Numbered from the stretch's first letter, positions 12,201 through 26,090 are shown. The stretch is 64,000 nt of DNA from Anseranas semipalmata (GCA_013399115.1 VXAA01004296.1:987902-1051901), one strand, 5' to 3'. Numbers and translations are program-made. Notes: a model not told the origin generated them from the letters alone.

Positions 12201-15200
12201 ATCTGACTTTAAATTTCACTCTGAGTCACAGTCAAAGCAGCTCCTCTCTAAAGCAAGAGGAAATTCCAGGGCAAGCTGCAATTTGACAATTTAGGCCTGT
12301 CCACCCCTTATTGTTTCTAATAAGATGAAAATAATAGTTTGAACCAAAATTTGCCCCAAGGACTCTAATCTCTTCTTCAAAGAAATCAAACAGTGAAGGA
12401 AATAGCTCTAAAGTCCTGTTAAACACATACTGCAAAAGCATTTCAAAATCATCTATCTGAAGAGTTTCAATAACTTCCATATTGTGCATTATGGCATGAA
12501 GAGACTTCTCCATTCATTTACTTCCTCTGACAGTGAGTCAAATTAAAAAATACAAAGAGTCAGCCTAGAGAGCTCAGGTTGTGAATGACAATGTGTATTG
12601 CAGCCAAAACTAAGAGTTGTTGCTCGAGAGGCGGAAGAATAATTTTCTATCTGGGTCATGTAGTGGTTGACAACAATCACCTTATCCATAGCTACCAGCA
12701 AACGACTGCACAGCATGCATTAGGACGAGCACTAATGGAAGTAGCGGACCCGGCTGAGAGTAATGAGAGCTGACTGAGCCAATGCATTACAATTGACTTT
12801 CAGAATCCCAGAACAATTCATAGAGCTTAAAAGTAAATACAGTGTGTTGTGGTTTGATACTTAATACAGAAAGTTGTGCCTGCATTGTGAATACAGACCT
12901 CGCCCTTTGCCAGCTACTTTATTCATGAAACTGTAAATGAAGACAGGCACAAATACAGTAAACACTATTAAATATGCATTATCTATGCAAGCAGCAGTAT
13001 TTAGAATATGTTTAAGATCTACGTTTAAAAATGAGGTTCTAGAGAGTTAAAGGTGACTTTGGTAAGAGCACTTTTAAAATTCTTGCCACTTAACAGCGAT
13101 TATTTTTTCAGACTGATAAACATTAAATGAAATATCTTCTGAAACAATTGCTTTGCAGTCTTAAACAGTGCAAAATAGATCTCGCATAGCTAGTAATCTG
13201 TACGTACACGGCTGAAACCTACATACATTTCATTATCATCCCTCTAACCCTGCTGTATGCACACAAAACCAATTTATAAATCCACTGTGCAAATTACATA
13301 CATGTTAAATTGTTCTTCCTGGGTTTATTTGGACAACTGACTTTAAAGAATTTATACTGTAAATTGACATAAGTACAAGAATCACAATTCTCAGAACTAA
13401 ACATCAACACATTTGTAAAGAAAAGACAAGTTGTAAAGACAGTCAAACTCCCACACTCCAGTTGTCTAAGGTTTACAAATAAAAAAAAAAAAGTAAATAA
13501 AAGATCTTGCCAATTTTCAGGAGACAATTGTTTTCTTTAAAAGAAACAAGGAAAACAAAAAAATCCCACTCCACACTAACAGATCTTTGGTTTCTTGGAG
13601 TCCCTCCACCCCATCAAGGTAGATATTTTCCTACTGGAATATCTGCTTTTCAATTATACAACTTTTTAGTGGAAAGAATTAAAATGAATAACGTTCTAGG
13701 AAGCCCATTAATTAAAGATTCTATTAATGATTTAAATACAAAAGATAGAACCAACTAGAAAGTTATGGAGCTGAAGACCTAGATCAATGCAAGACCTTAA
13801 AGTTATAGACAAGCCCCATTATTTATTTCAATGGAAATAAATGGCAGATGGAAATTCACACATTGCATATACCAACTTGTTGGACCATCCTGCCCTTAAA
13901 CTGACACTGAAGCAAGCCAAGCTCCCAAGGTGCCCCTGATTCTCTAGCATGTACTGCCTATGGGCCAGATGAATGCACGATAGAGAACAGCTCAGGATAG
14001 CTGTTGCTGTTTTCTCCAGCACGGATGAGCAGGCAAAGGGCTGCCTGAAATGGAATAGAAGGCTTGAAGCATTTTGCATACATTTTACAGAAAAGAAGAA
14101 ACTTTTCTGAGAGCCCAACTATACTGTGCAAAGAAGAATAACACAAATTGAACTGAGGTCAAAATTAGACCCCCCCTGCCCCTTTCCAAAGGTGGGTGTT
14201 GCCTTTCATATATCTAAAATGAGAATTTTCTAATCCGTAAACTAGCACACATCTGTTGAGTGCAAGAGCTGAGAAAGTAAGGGCTTGCTCGCTTCCTGAG
14301 GCTGCAGCCTCCCCCAGCAAACCCTGTGCAGCTTTCTTGCACCTGGGGAAAAGCAACAGGAATGCATGTTGATGATGCCAGGGAAGCCCCCAGGCCATCA
14401 GGGTGCATCTCTAAACCAGGTAGCTACAGCAGAGGCCACTTCCAAATTCACATACACCACACCCGGTGGTGCTGAGGACAGACAGACATGCCCTCTAGGA
14501 GACTGGTGCTAGCGGACACCTATGTGTGTACAACTCCATTCAAATAGCAGGAGGCAGATACTATTTTCTTGCTGGCTTTCTAAAATCGTTAAGACAACTC
14601 TTGTTTAAGGCCTGTCTGCCAAAAAGCCCAAGCAAAAACCACAAAGTGCTACACATTGAGCAGTTTTCCTTTCAATAACAGTTCTGAAACTACATTCCTG
14701 TAAGAAAACAGAATCTAGATGGTCTTCTGCCAGTCTGTCTTTCCTAGTTGCCACTCTTTTCTGCTCATCTTAATTACCTGCTTCAAGCACAGGGTTTAGG
14801 TCAGGTGAACCTGCGATGTCACCAGGAGTCAGGTGATGTAATCAGGTGAACCCAATCAGCACAGGAGGAACAGGGATCTGGGTCACAGTCTTGGCAGATT
14901 AACAAACACACACCCCACAAGGTCATTTGCCAGAAACTGAATCTCAGCAGCTTGTTGCAATTTTACTGTCACACCACTTTGCTGTGGAGAGGGGAAGCGA
15001 AAGCATGCAATGATGCCAGTGTAATTGCATGACTCAATTTGCCGATACATTTGAATATTTATACTGTTTAATAGACTTCTTGGAAAATTAAGCTGTTGAT
15101 CAAGTCCCATTTGGTAGATTAAGATGAAAATCTAATGCATCTCTAAAGATTTTCTTAGGGCACGGCAAATTGCCTTTAAAACACAGCATTCTTCTAAGCA

Positions 15201-16739
15201 AGTATCTATTATCTTATGCCACCAGCTGGATAAGCAAACATGCCAGTTTATTTAAATTTTTATCTTTTAGAAATAAAATAGCAAATCATTTGCATTTATA
15301 CTCGAGCTTTTGCTGCTATCAACTCTCCACCTTCTCAGGTTAGAAAAACAAATGACTAGTAAAACTTTCCTGACTAGGAAAGTAAAACATTTTTGACTAT
15401 GCACAGAACACACTAGCATGAAAAGTCTGAAAACTGCATGTTCTATAGAGATGCAGCAAGTTCCAGAGGTGCAGTAGAGGAAGCCCCAAACACAACAGCT
15501 TGAAGAGCATCCACAAAAGGGAGACAAAAGTGAAGCACTTCCAGGCCAAGCTTCAGAGCCAGGCTGGTGGGAGAGGCACAGAGAGGGTGGCCTGGCTAAG
15601 CAGATGGTGTTCTCCCAGCGCAGCCTGTGTAGAAAGCCTTCCATCTGCTAACACATTCAACACAGAGTAAGTCAGGAATTACAGGACTTTCATTATAAAC
15701 AACATTTGTAATACTCTTTGAAAAATATTTATTTGATTCCATGTTAACATTGATGAACCCAGGCTACATAGCCCCAGAAATACTCAGGAGGGGCTGAAAG
15801 GATTAGCAGGAGCAGCAGATTGCTGCTTACGGTGTGCAAAGTCACAGCTATCACACAAGCTGCAGAAGGAATTTCATTTGTTAACAACACAAAATCATTC
15901 TGTTGCTACTGTTTTCCTTGAGTGAAATGCTGAGTACCTAGACACACACACATATATTTAACTGGTATACATCCAATATGCATTTATAAATACCCCCACA
16001 CCCCCCAAACTGAGATTTCTGAAGTTAGAATCCTATCACAGGTAGTTGGTTCCTTACATTGCATTATCTCCTGATCATTATTTCTACAGTTTCTCAGGCA
16101 TACCACAGGCATAACTAGCAGTCTGTGGCATAGTTTTGGCATGGGAAGTTTGCAGTGCATTTTTTTAACTGTAATTATTATTCTGTGCTTATGCTAACAG
16201 AATTGTTCAAAAATTAATCCAAGTCCCAGTAAAAAATAATATTTAGTTCAATATATTTTCTGCAAGATTATTATGATATATGGCAACGTTATAAAGTTGT
16301 GCTAGCTAAGGAGGGCTGGATCACCATCTCTTGGAGAACAGCTTGAAGTGTCACTGGAAACACAGCTGACCAGCCACTCTGCAACATCCGAGAAGAGCAG
16401 GCATCACCCCCTCTCAAGTCCTAGAAAAGCATCTCCAAGAAAAACACAAGCTGCTGCTTCTGCTCTGAGTTAAATTCTCAGGGAAATGCTCTAAACTTCC
16501 TCATTTCTGACCATCCTCTGACCATATTTAACCACAAAACTGCCACAGCATTTGACACTATGCAGCTGTCCCCATGGAAGTGCACCACACAGACCTTCCC
16601 TCTGGCCAGGGGAGCACTGAGCTGCTAGTCCAAGAGCAAAGGGTAGTGCACAGAATCAAACGAGATGCAAGCAATTTCACTTTTCTATTTACTTATAGAG
16701 AGCTAAGAAATAGCTAAAAGAGGAATTAATTAAAATGTA

Positions 16740-17000
16740 TGAAAGCAAGGAGAAACTAATTGGGATGGTAATAAGGGAATGTCAGAGAGGGTCATGTGTA
16801 TCAGAACTAGAGGCAATAGGATAAAATTAACAGGGACTATTTAGGCTGCATACCAAAACAAACTTTTTGACAGTAAGACTCTGGAAAAATCTTTTAAAAT
16901 GATGTTAATAGCATGGGGTTGGAAAATTTTCTATCACCCTATAGCTTCTTGAATCATTTAAACATTTAGAAAAAATCCTGCTTTGACAAAGATACAAATT
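16740..17000 (+). mobile_element. Old CR1 fragment, C-terminal end of ORF2 (plus strand)
   Basis: CR1 is the main avian LINE. Its ORF2 ends with a conserved stretch of the type 'TRGNGIKL..GRFRLDIRKNFFT.RVVKLWNRLP'. The plus strand here reads 'agaactagaggcaatagg' and then, in one frame, residues like RLHTKTNFLTVRLWKNL, a diverged version of that block. About 80 bp further on 'cttgacaaag'-like bases match the family's following 'FKRRLDKA' region (16981-16990). Stops and frameshifts are present, so it is dead. The 3' UTR and terminal 8-bp repeats are not seen. Confidence 0.65.
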
Positions 17001-17009
17001 ACTGAAATA

Positions 17010-19240
17010 AGAGGCATTTTTCATTTCCAGTTGCTATGCATTTCTTTTTCAGGGCAGGGCAGCACTTAACATTGATGGAAATCCATTAAGTAACCATAGC
17101 CATTTCCTGAACCATCTACCTTACACTAACACTCTTTCCAAAATAACATCTTAAGGGAGTCTAAGTCTGCATCTCCGAGTCAATACAATATTCATGGATT
17201 GCAGTATTTGTTCATCGCTTTTCCTGCATTTAATTCATTCCACTATCTCCAGTATTCAGGAAGGGGAAAGCTCAGAATAAAAAAAGATGTTGGGAAGTCA
17301 TCCATATTTACATGTAGTGTTTGTAAGCTGAAAATTTTTTGTAAAACCTAGAAACGTATTTTATACTTAACCTAATGAATACACTCATTAAGCTCAAAAC
17401 AAGCAACACTTCAACTTTTCCCTTGCAAAACATTTTTCCTGTGCTACCTTACAGTCTGCAATCCATAACACATGGAAGCAAATGAAACTATGTATGCTAT
17501 GCGGGAAAACAAAGAAAAATAACAGATACTCAATAGTGAGAAAAAGCCACCTGAGCAAGCACACTGAAACAGAAGCAGTCCTCCCTGATGTCTGGATGCC
17601 CATTCCAATGAGAGCAGCAGAAAGCCATTTTAACAAAGACCCTGGAGGCAGCTCAGAATTTCCCTCAAGCACCTGAAGCATTGCCCTAAACTCACAATGT
17701 ATGGTATCTTTCACCACGCTGAATTCCACTGAAGCACGCATTATTCACAGTGTAAAGCAACAGTTAGCAGAAAAGAAGGAACAGGATGGCTAAGGGACAG
17801 AGAGAATCAGCTCTGCAGCAACCTAAGGCTCATGAAACTCCCTTTTTAAAAATCCTCAGACAGGCTCACTTCTCCCTTACGGAAAGAGGGAAATTATCCA
17901 CAAAGGAAAAAAATGTGAATGCAGTGACCCGAAATGTTTTTGCAGTTAACTGGTCTTGTTAGTACCAAATAGTGATGTCTCAGCTGTGGATTAATAATGG
18001 AGGGAAATGAGTATTTTGCTCTCAGAGAAAAGAACCAGCCCAAATCAGTTTACAGACAGGATAGTAATTGTCATAAAATGTCAGTATCCGCAAACTGGTA
18101 TCACACAGATTTGTACACTTGTCCTTATTTCAAGAAATCAGAAATAACATGGTACCTCAGACTGTAACCATCAGTGGCATCAAAGCTGACGAATTACTGT
18201 GACTATTTGTCTCCCTGTGAAAGCTGAGGAGCTTTTCTTACACTCAATCCCATATATACATTACTTTCCCTTTTGCCTTCAAATTTTCTACAGGCTTAGT
18301 ACAACTGAGTTTATTGTGGGTGAGCAAAAGGGAAGAAAGGCAGTGGAAAGTGCTGTGAACTATGACAAACGTCCTGATAAATAACAGGCACACACAGTTA
18401 ACGTATAATAAGTTTCTGTGATCTGTTGACAAACTTTGAAACGCAGTATAAAGCTTGGTGAAGCAACAGCATTGTTCTCTCATTACATGCCCAATTCAGA
18501 GTGGAAGTTGCTTTCTGATGTAAATTGTGCTAACAGATGGCTTGTTTCAAGAGCCTAGTGGTAAAATTGTACAGCTGTCCTAACCCTCATGCAACCTGAA
18601 ATGAGTTAGGGTGGGTAATTCCTTCTTAATAGAAAATTACCAAGAACTATGACTTAGGACTAAGGCACTTTTATTTCAAACAAGTTTGTATACAATGTAC
18701 AAATTCCTCTAAACTTTTGCCATAGACATTTGGTTGCTTTTGCATAATAAATTAATGGTTAAAACACTAAGTCACACCTAAACAAAAGGAAAATGTTTCT
18801 AAAATGGATAAAATCTTCCCAGCTGCTTTATTCTTTCGGTTAGCCTCCAGGGATGTGTCTGAAAGAGCACACCAGCCAGGACAGATGGCAGCCAACACGT
18901 TCCTTGAGTCATATACATCCTTGCTCATACTAGGTCATGAGGAGTGCCTCAAGGCAGTGACTGCAAACTACCAGCAAGTCATGTAAAATGTGCCCAGAAG
19001 GTACCACTCAGCATTCATTTCATATAAATTAATCTGCACAAAGGAATGTGAATGACTGCCCTACTCTTTTGTTCTATGCAGTCAACGGTTCCTAAGAGGA
19101 AGCACATAAAGCCAGCAGAGTTTGGGGGCAGACTGAGCGGTCCCAGTACTACACTCAGCAAACCAGCTCTTGTTAAGGTTCGGCACTGATGCACTCGATC
19201 AGCCTGAAGAATAAACTCACAGGCTCAGCAATCAACACAA
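17010..19240. other. No gene seen
   Basis: Short, unrecognised frames only, including a 115-codon minus-strand frame at 17394-17741 without any motif. No RNA gene or clear repeat. Confidence 0.6.
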
Positions 19241-19244
19241 TACT

Positions 19245-19350
19245 GACATGAGATGCTGAAGCCTGGAGGTCACAGGCACAGGTGACTTGTTCAAGGCTTC
19301 TCATCAATAGTGAAGTAGGCAGGTGATTAAAAATGCTGCATGGCACAAGG
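19245..19350 (-). mobile_element. MIR-like SINE fragment (minus strand)
   Basis: The plus strand reads 'ggtgacttgttcaaggc', then 'caatagtgaagtaggcagg', then 'gattaaaa'. This follows the order of the reverse complement of MIR ('gtgacttgcccaaggtcac', 'agtggcagagccagg', 'gattagaa'). It is a short diverged piece covering the core only, with no coding function. Confidence 0.55.
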
Positions 19351-22300
19351 GAATCTCATTTATTTTCTTTGTCTGTCAGACAGTGGATGCTCACCACATA
19401 CCTTCTGTGCTTGTTGTTCTAAATCATGAAATCTGCCTCTGTAGACTACAAGGACTCAAATGTGAGCATTTCCTCGGTATCATATTTTTATAGGAATAAA
19501 GGCCTTGTTACTACCACTGCATAGTATTTTAAATGAATGTGAAATATTCGCAAGTGAATGTTGATCCATCCTACTTAGACTTCAAAGGGTATCTCTTGAG
19601 AGACAGAGTAACTGTCCATGTCTAAAAAGCTCCAGATGTGTGGAGGCAAATAGCTCAAAGGTCTTTGCAGAAGAGTGAAATACAGTATGCCTCCAAATGA
19701 GATCAATATCAGCTGCCACTATTTGGAATAAAAGTTTCTCTCTTATATGCACCATGAAAGAAGAGGTCCAGTCCATCAGCATCTAAGGAGCATGAATGGA
19801 TCAACAGAAGACTAGAACAAATGGCAGAAGTAGGGAAGTGCCGTATCTGCCACTGGCAGAGGACAGCAAAGTAGAGAAATACAATAGCTTTGGACACAAT
19901 GGAGGTATAGGTTAATATCTTTGACCGGTGATTGAAGACAAGGTGAAATAAAAACTGATTTCCCATTGTCTGTTATTAAACTTTGTACTTATGTATTTAT
20001 ACATATTGTAATGTTGGAATTAATTTTGCTGTAGAGACAACAAAACCTGCTGAAAACATGGCAACTGTAACAATGTCAGAGGTACCATTCATCCACTCCA
20101 CTCAACAGACAATGGCCTTGGATATGCAGATTGCAGACTTGCCATGCTGAACATCACCTGGTAGGAAGTGGATCCCCACAGGAAGCAGACAAAAGTTTAT
20201 TGAAGAACAAAGACAATGGTTTTGGAAGGAAAGGCCCTTTCCCATTCTTATAATTGTAAAAACTAAAGCAAATACATGACTTTCTGAAAAATTGGAAATT
20301 AACTAATTGGCAATTAGCAATAATCTCTGTGGAACTTATTCTTCTCCTCAGGGCCAGAAATACAAGGATGGGATTGGAATAGTAGCAGAAAAGTAAAAAA
20401 TTTGAATACAAATTAAATTTTGTGTTTAGCAAGCTGTTACTGTAATTTTTATTCTCAAGTGTACAAGACATTCTGAAAAGATTCAAACTTAAATGGTTAA
20501 TTTATAATCTTGCATTTTAATATTAAAATATTTTGTTGGTCTTAGTGCTTGTCCTCTGCTGTCTCACCTTGATTTTAACTTGAAAATATGCCCATATTTT
20601 CTATTACATAATAGTAATTGAGCTAATACTACAGTGACACATGGAAGTATATTTCTTCCCTGAAGGTTTCAATATGCACTGTGTGTCAAGAGAGAAAATT
20701 TAGTAATGGCTTGCTACACAATTCAAACTGAAGGTAATTTTAGGTAACACAGGACAACAACTGAACAACAAAATAGAAGGTAGAATGATTTGAAATGCAA
20801 CAGGCAGAATATGGTCATCTATTGAAATGAAAGTCAGAGGGAAATTTATGTAGACATGCATGTAATTACCTAGACTGAAAGTTGGCCAGGATACCGAGTC
20901 AATGCAGCTTTACTTTTGCAGAAACAAATGGGTTGGATGCTAAGCTAATATTTGCATGCAAAAAATAGGGGATTCAGTAGCAATGCAGTGGGTCACTGGT
21001 TAAGTGCAGACTGGGGAAAGAATCAAGACCAGCACAAGTATTTCCAGCATCTACGTTATTTTGTTTTTTATTGTTTTGTTTTGTTTGTTTTTTACCCCAA
21101 ATGTACTCTGCCTGGTGAGGCTTAGAAATACCTCATGCAAACTGACAGCAGTACAGAAAATGGAAAGAAAAAAAAAAAGGAACAGTATGACACCACAGAG
21201 AAGTTGTTGTAAAGTGTTTGCAGTTTTGAGATTGGTTGTAGATGAGTAAGATGGGGAAAGGTTTCCAGGGAAAAGCTCTCTGAAGTTTCCACATAAACCA
21301 AAGTAAATATTTTGGGCATGATTCTGGTCTCCTTCCTGCAAATCAGAAGCAACTCCACCAAAGACAACCTCATAAAACTTGTGCTAGAAGGTCCACTGTG
21401 AGCTGAGATTTGTGATCATGACTGTACTAGAGAAAGGTGATTACCTACAATCAGATTACATTTTTACAGCACTTAAAGGCTGTAAGATAACAGATACTTC
21501 CAGAGGAGTACTGAAAAATACCAAATCCATTGCTTTAATCATTGCCAACTGATTTCTGGTGGTAACATTAACTGGATGCAGACAGTTGCTTCAGGTACTA
21601 CCTGCCACAAGGAATATGCTATCAGCCTCTAGAGAGAGCAACCTGGACAGTTGTGCAAAGATCATGCACTCCTAGTCAGGGCTTTCAGTGGCAGGTACAG
21701 TATATGCCAAAAACTTGACTACATATTGCAGAACTGTGGAAAATTTGACAGGCCAGAACGAGTGAAGTAGAAAAATGCTCCCTTTCACTCCTTGACCTGT
21801 AAACCCTGTTGTTTTCTCTTTTGCCTAGGCTTCCTACCTAGGCTACACTTCAAATATTATGCTCAGATTTCCACAGTAAAAAAAAGAAAAAGGATAGATG
21901 GAACAGTTGCTATAGAGTAACTCTGAACAATACAGAACAGGCAGATTTACTACTTCAAGGATTTTCTACGGCTGTACCAAAAGGCATCATTATGGAGGTA
22001 ACTGCCTAAAACGTAATAATGTCCACTTATGTGATGAACCACTGATGACAAGTGTTCACTGAACAGGGCAGAGAACACAAGTGTTGGCTACATGGCACTG
22101 CACCTCTACTTCAGCTACAGGATAACCTACAACTTGCTTATGGTAAAGGTGGTAGTGTTACTACCTGATTTACTTTCTGCTCTTCCTAGGATCCAAAATG
22201 CCAAGTGTACCAAACTACTGGAGATCAGACTTGGCTGAACATTTTCTCATGAACTCAAGTTTTGTCAGAAAACATCCATTTCTTGCCTCCTAATATTTTC

Positions 22301-22490
22301 TCAGAAACATCTTGTGTTCGATAAGCTTTTGCTACAGCCACAACGGGAACCCTATTTGAAGCCTTCCTAATCTGTCCTCTGATACCAGGTATTAAAGCTC
22401 CCTAGTGAATGTATAGATCTAGAAAGTGATCAGGAGTTTTGGAGAGGTCTCCTACATTTATAGCAATGGACCCTGACATTGAAAACAAGG
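19351..22490. other. No gene seen
   Basis: No supported gene or repeat. There is a T-rich stretch with TTTTG units at 21060-21092 and an A-rich run near 21168-21178. Confidence 0.55.
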
Positions 22491-22499
22491 GATTTATCA

Positions 22500-23250
22500 G
22501 CCTTGTAACAAAATACTGCTCAGACCAAAGGTCCACGGAGAACACTACCCTCTCTCCAACAGTAGCCTATGGCAGTTGGCCAAAAAGGAAGAGGAGGACA
22601 TGGCATAATTGTACTGGTAGTTCCCGAATAACCTCCTGGCACTGAGCTGTGGGCCAGGGACTCCCTCAGCCAGAAGTAGTCTTTATACTTAACAGCTTAT
22701 ACTTACAAATTTTTGTTCTCTTTCAATCCCCTTTGAACCCATATATATACTATTAGCCTCTACAGCATCCAGCAGCAATGAGTGCTGCAGTTGACTTCGG
22801 CAGACCATAAAGCAGAGCTCATTTCATTGCTCTAAGGAAGGCCCTTACTAGTTTCATTTGGTAGCCCCTTGCACTTCCTTTAGGAGAGAGGTCAGATAGC
22901 TGCTGCTGCTCACCTTCTCCAAACTGTGATGCTGCAGGTTTCTATAACAGTCCCCCCTCAGCTGTCTCCTCCTCAGGCTGTAGAGTTCTTGATTATGTAG
23001 TTATTCCTCAAACAGAAGCTCTTCCACATCTTTTATTACCCTAATTGCTTTTCTTTATACTGTTCTCATTTCTGTAACATCCTTTTCTGAAATACAGGGG
23101 GAGCAGAGATGCACACAGTATTCAAGACACAGGTGCACCATAAAACTCTACAATGGTATAATGACACTCTCACTTTGATCCCTGCTTACCTCCAGTAATT
23201 TGTAGCAGTCCATTGTGTTTTACACGGCTACCCAAACAGGATTCTTCCAC
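22500..23250 (-). mobile_element. Old CR1-type LINE 3' region (minus strand)
   Basis: The plus strand runs backwards through the 3' part of an old sauropsid CR1-type element. At 22513-22532 'ctgctcagaccaaaggtcc' matches the antisense 3' end of that repeat. At 22646-22675 'gggccagggactccctcagccagaagtagt' corresponds to its tail. At 22950-22985 the bases of 'ctcagctgtctcctcctcaggctgtagag' encode on the minus strand the decayed 'LFSLEKRRLRGD' box that lies late in CR1 ORF2. At 23107-23145 'agatgcacacagtattcaagacacaggtg' continues the same alignment. The element is heavily diverged with no open frame. About 750 bp survive, the longest LINE fragment in the window apart from that at 28-29.5 kb. Confidence 0.65.
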
Positions 23251-23270
23251 TGCAGAACTTCCACCAAGCA

Positions 23271-25940
23271 CAGAATTTTAAACCGTTACCTCTCTCAAGG
23301 GACAGCTTCTAGTCATGCGGTGTCTGAAGCATTAAGAGTGATTTGCAAGATTTTCAGATCATTTATCCCTGAAGCAGTACTTGCATTAGTTTCATGTCTT
23401 AAATTTGTACTATTTAAGGGAAAAAAAAAAAAAAACGCTAACTGCACAAAAAACGAACAAATGGATCTTAGAATCAGTGTTCCATATAATTTCTCAGCTG
23501 TTCCCAGTATCTTGTATCTGAGGTTTTTTCCCCATTTTAGCCATCAACTGACCACGAGTTGAATTGGATTAGCATTAAATTCCAGTGTGGAAAGGAAAGC
23601 TGTTATCTGTACAGTTGGAATTTATCCCTGCCTGAAATGAGGATATTCTTACCTGTTTGTACTACATCGTGCCCAGGAGTCCTAACCACGGATCAAGATT
23701 TCGCTGTGCTCTCTGCTGTAGAGCACTAGAGAACCAGCCAGTACCAGCCTCGCTGATCGAAACTGGGCCAAGAGCAGCTCATCCCATGCTCAGTGTGAGG
23801 CTCTTCCCAAACTTCACAGTGCCTGAACACGAGCGTTTGAACTCAGAGCAGCACCAACGCTGTACATGCCAGCCTGGTGACACTGGAAAATAGCATTGTG
23901 CACGGGGGAGAGGAAGCAGAGGTGAGCCGTCCAAAGACTGCCTCTCTGGAAATAAACACTCATGGTCAATACTGTTAACGCTTTCCCTTGGACAACCCAG
24001 TAATGTTACAGTAACATTTGCAACGTACCTAACATGCACTATAGGAAATGCCGCAGATACCAACGTCGTCATACTCTTTACTGAATGCAAATCTGGGACA
24101 CCTCAAGTGGCTGCAGTAAGTGGCACACAGGACGCTCGCTAGGCAGTGTTTATAGACAGAGTCTAAATGGAAATCTGACTCCCTCCTTCTATAATGGGAT
24201 TTCAGATAAACCAGGTTTCTGAATCTGGCTATGAATAGTTGTAATAATAGTAAACCAGGGAACTACTTAAATGTGTTTTTTATGTGAAACCTGAACCTTA
24301 ACCTTGCTGGGTCATAATAGTATTCACCCACAGACAAGGGGAAAGCTTTCACATCATTTACCTGCTCCAGTTTGTCTCTGAGGGAGAAATTCTTGGAACA
24401 CAAGTACCAATGGCATCAAAAGGCTTTCAAACCACCAAAAGGGACAGTACTACTGGAGTACACCATGTTACTAGGACCATTTGCTAAGTATCCACATTCA
24501 CCACACTGTGGACATGGATGCAGTAGGAAAAAAAATTAAATGGGCTAACAATAATGTGGTTAGGGATAGTAACAACAGAACACATAGTAAGACAGTGAAT
24601 ATGCATGTTTTTCAAGTAGCTTCCTCCTATGTGTGTGCTAAAGCTGTGTTGTGATCACCTGAGCAATCTGGATAGATAAAATCAATATCACAATGCTTAC
24701 TGTCAGGTTTTCTGCTTTTTTTTATTATTATTTTTTATTACTCACACTGCCACTAAGTAAGTGTGCTTTCTATAAACAATATGCAAACAACACAGCGTTG
24801 CACTGCCATGGACTTGTGCTTGTGAGCAGGATGCAGGCATCCAGCAGGATGCAGTTTACTTCTGTACTGAAAAATCTCCTTCACACAAAACGCCAAGACA
24901 CTTTTACTGACTATTTTCTTGCAAAAATGAGATTATTTTGCCCTCAAGGTGGCTGGAGGGCAAATTTAAAGCCCTCAGTTTTAATTGGATTTTAAGTATT
25001 CAAAATCAACCCACGTGCAGCCTTATCTATATGAAGGCATCCTCACTGCAGCTAACAGCAGCTCAGCGGTACAGGTGCCTGGACTGTCAGAAGCAGCAGT
25101 CGAGGCTCAGTAGCCCTGGCAGCTGTTTCCAAAAGCTGCTGAATTCCTCAGCTGGTGTGAGCTGGTCCAGCTCCGCACGAGGCTGCTCGCACGTAGAATC
25201 CCACTGCCAACGCCACTGTGGGTGAACTGCTATTCACACACACTGGTACACTCTCTGAAGAAAAATAAATTCTAACATAGGCAAGGCTCAGGCCCATGGA
25301 ACAGGAAAAACTACTACGTTTTCCAGTAAAAACATAACTGTGTTCAGTTTTACTGTTTTCATCTCAGGCAGTGAAGTAGGGGGAGTGTTTGTTGGTCAGC
25401 GAGTTGGTGACAGCAGTATACCAATTTCCAAAACAGGTCTCCCTCTGAAATAACTAAGCATCCTGGCACTGACTTCAATGGGTGCTGGAGTGTAAGAATG
25501 CTCTGAACTTGACCAGTCACCAAAATGGGGATGGCTATCCTTGCAAATCCCTTGCAGAGAAATTGGATGCTGGGCATCAAGGAAGTGCAGAAATCAGGCA
25601 CCTTAATGCAATATTAAACGTCTTAAATCACTCATAATGCTGCCAGAAAAAGTGAAAAACTAATTTTTATTTTACTTTTTTTTATGACTTGACAACTACA
25701 GTATGAACACACACCATTTAAACTAATATTCAGTTACACTGCATGAAAGAAGTCTTTCCAGTACACCATTGAAGAAAGAGATGTTTGTTTCCCAGTACTT
25801 ACCAGTAAAATATTCTAAGGAATTCACTTTATAAAATACTTGAGATGTGCTCAACTGTCACCAACACGTGAAGCTTAATTCTTCCCTCACCTGCACTGTT
25901 ATTTATCCCAGGCAGTGTAGCTTATTGAGTTATTACAGAG
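23271..25940. other. No gene seen
   Basis: Contains an A15 run at about 23420-23434 and a moderately GC-rich part at about 25030-25220 of unknown nature. Bases at about 25465-25485 include 'gacttcaatgggtgctgg', a motif frequent in old amniote repeats, but too short to call. Confidence 0.55.
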
Positions 25941-25949
25941 GTATGAAAG

Positions 25950-26090
25950 CACTGTGAGAATTATTTTCAGAATTACTCTGTTCTGGACATACTTGTGTAA
26001 AATAATGTTTTCTGAATAGCAGGAAGTCCTATTAGATGGCCGAATGGTCCTGTCTGGCCTTAATATATGCAAGTCTTTGAAATGCACTAA
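25950..26090 (+). mobile_element. CR1-type 3' end (plus strand)
   Basis: At about 26032-26088 the plus strand reads 'attagatggccgaatggtcc', then 'tgtctggccttaata', then 'tgcaagtctttgaaa'. This follows the 3' end of old CR1-type elements ('attagatgatc..ggtccctTCTGGCCTTAAa.tctatgaatctatgaa'). The terminal 8-bp repeats are degenerate. The left boundary is a guess because upstream sequence is too diverged to align by eye. Confidence 0.5.

Larger units (their letters stand above)
3351..16735. other. Long stretch without a supported gene
   Basis: About 13 kb with no domain-bearing frame, tRNA, rRNA or confident repeat. A TATC-type microsatellite lies at 6207-6229, an A18 run at 5621-5638 and an A13 run at 8269-8281. 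The part from about 10380 to 11060 is visibly richer in G+C than its surroundings but I recognise nothing in it. A 93-codon minus-strand frame at 12232-12513 has a protein-like composition but no recognisable motif and a stop immediately upstream of its ATG. Confidence 0.55.

Noticed and set aside
25430..25500. 'gacttcaatgggtgctgg' motif, with similar strings near 6956 and 7310
   Set aside because: The motif is frequent in ancient amniote repeats, but no extended alignment could be seen at any of these sites.
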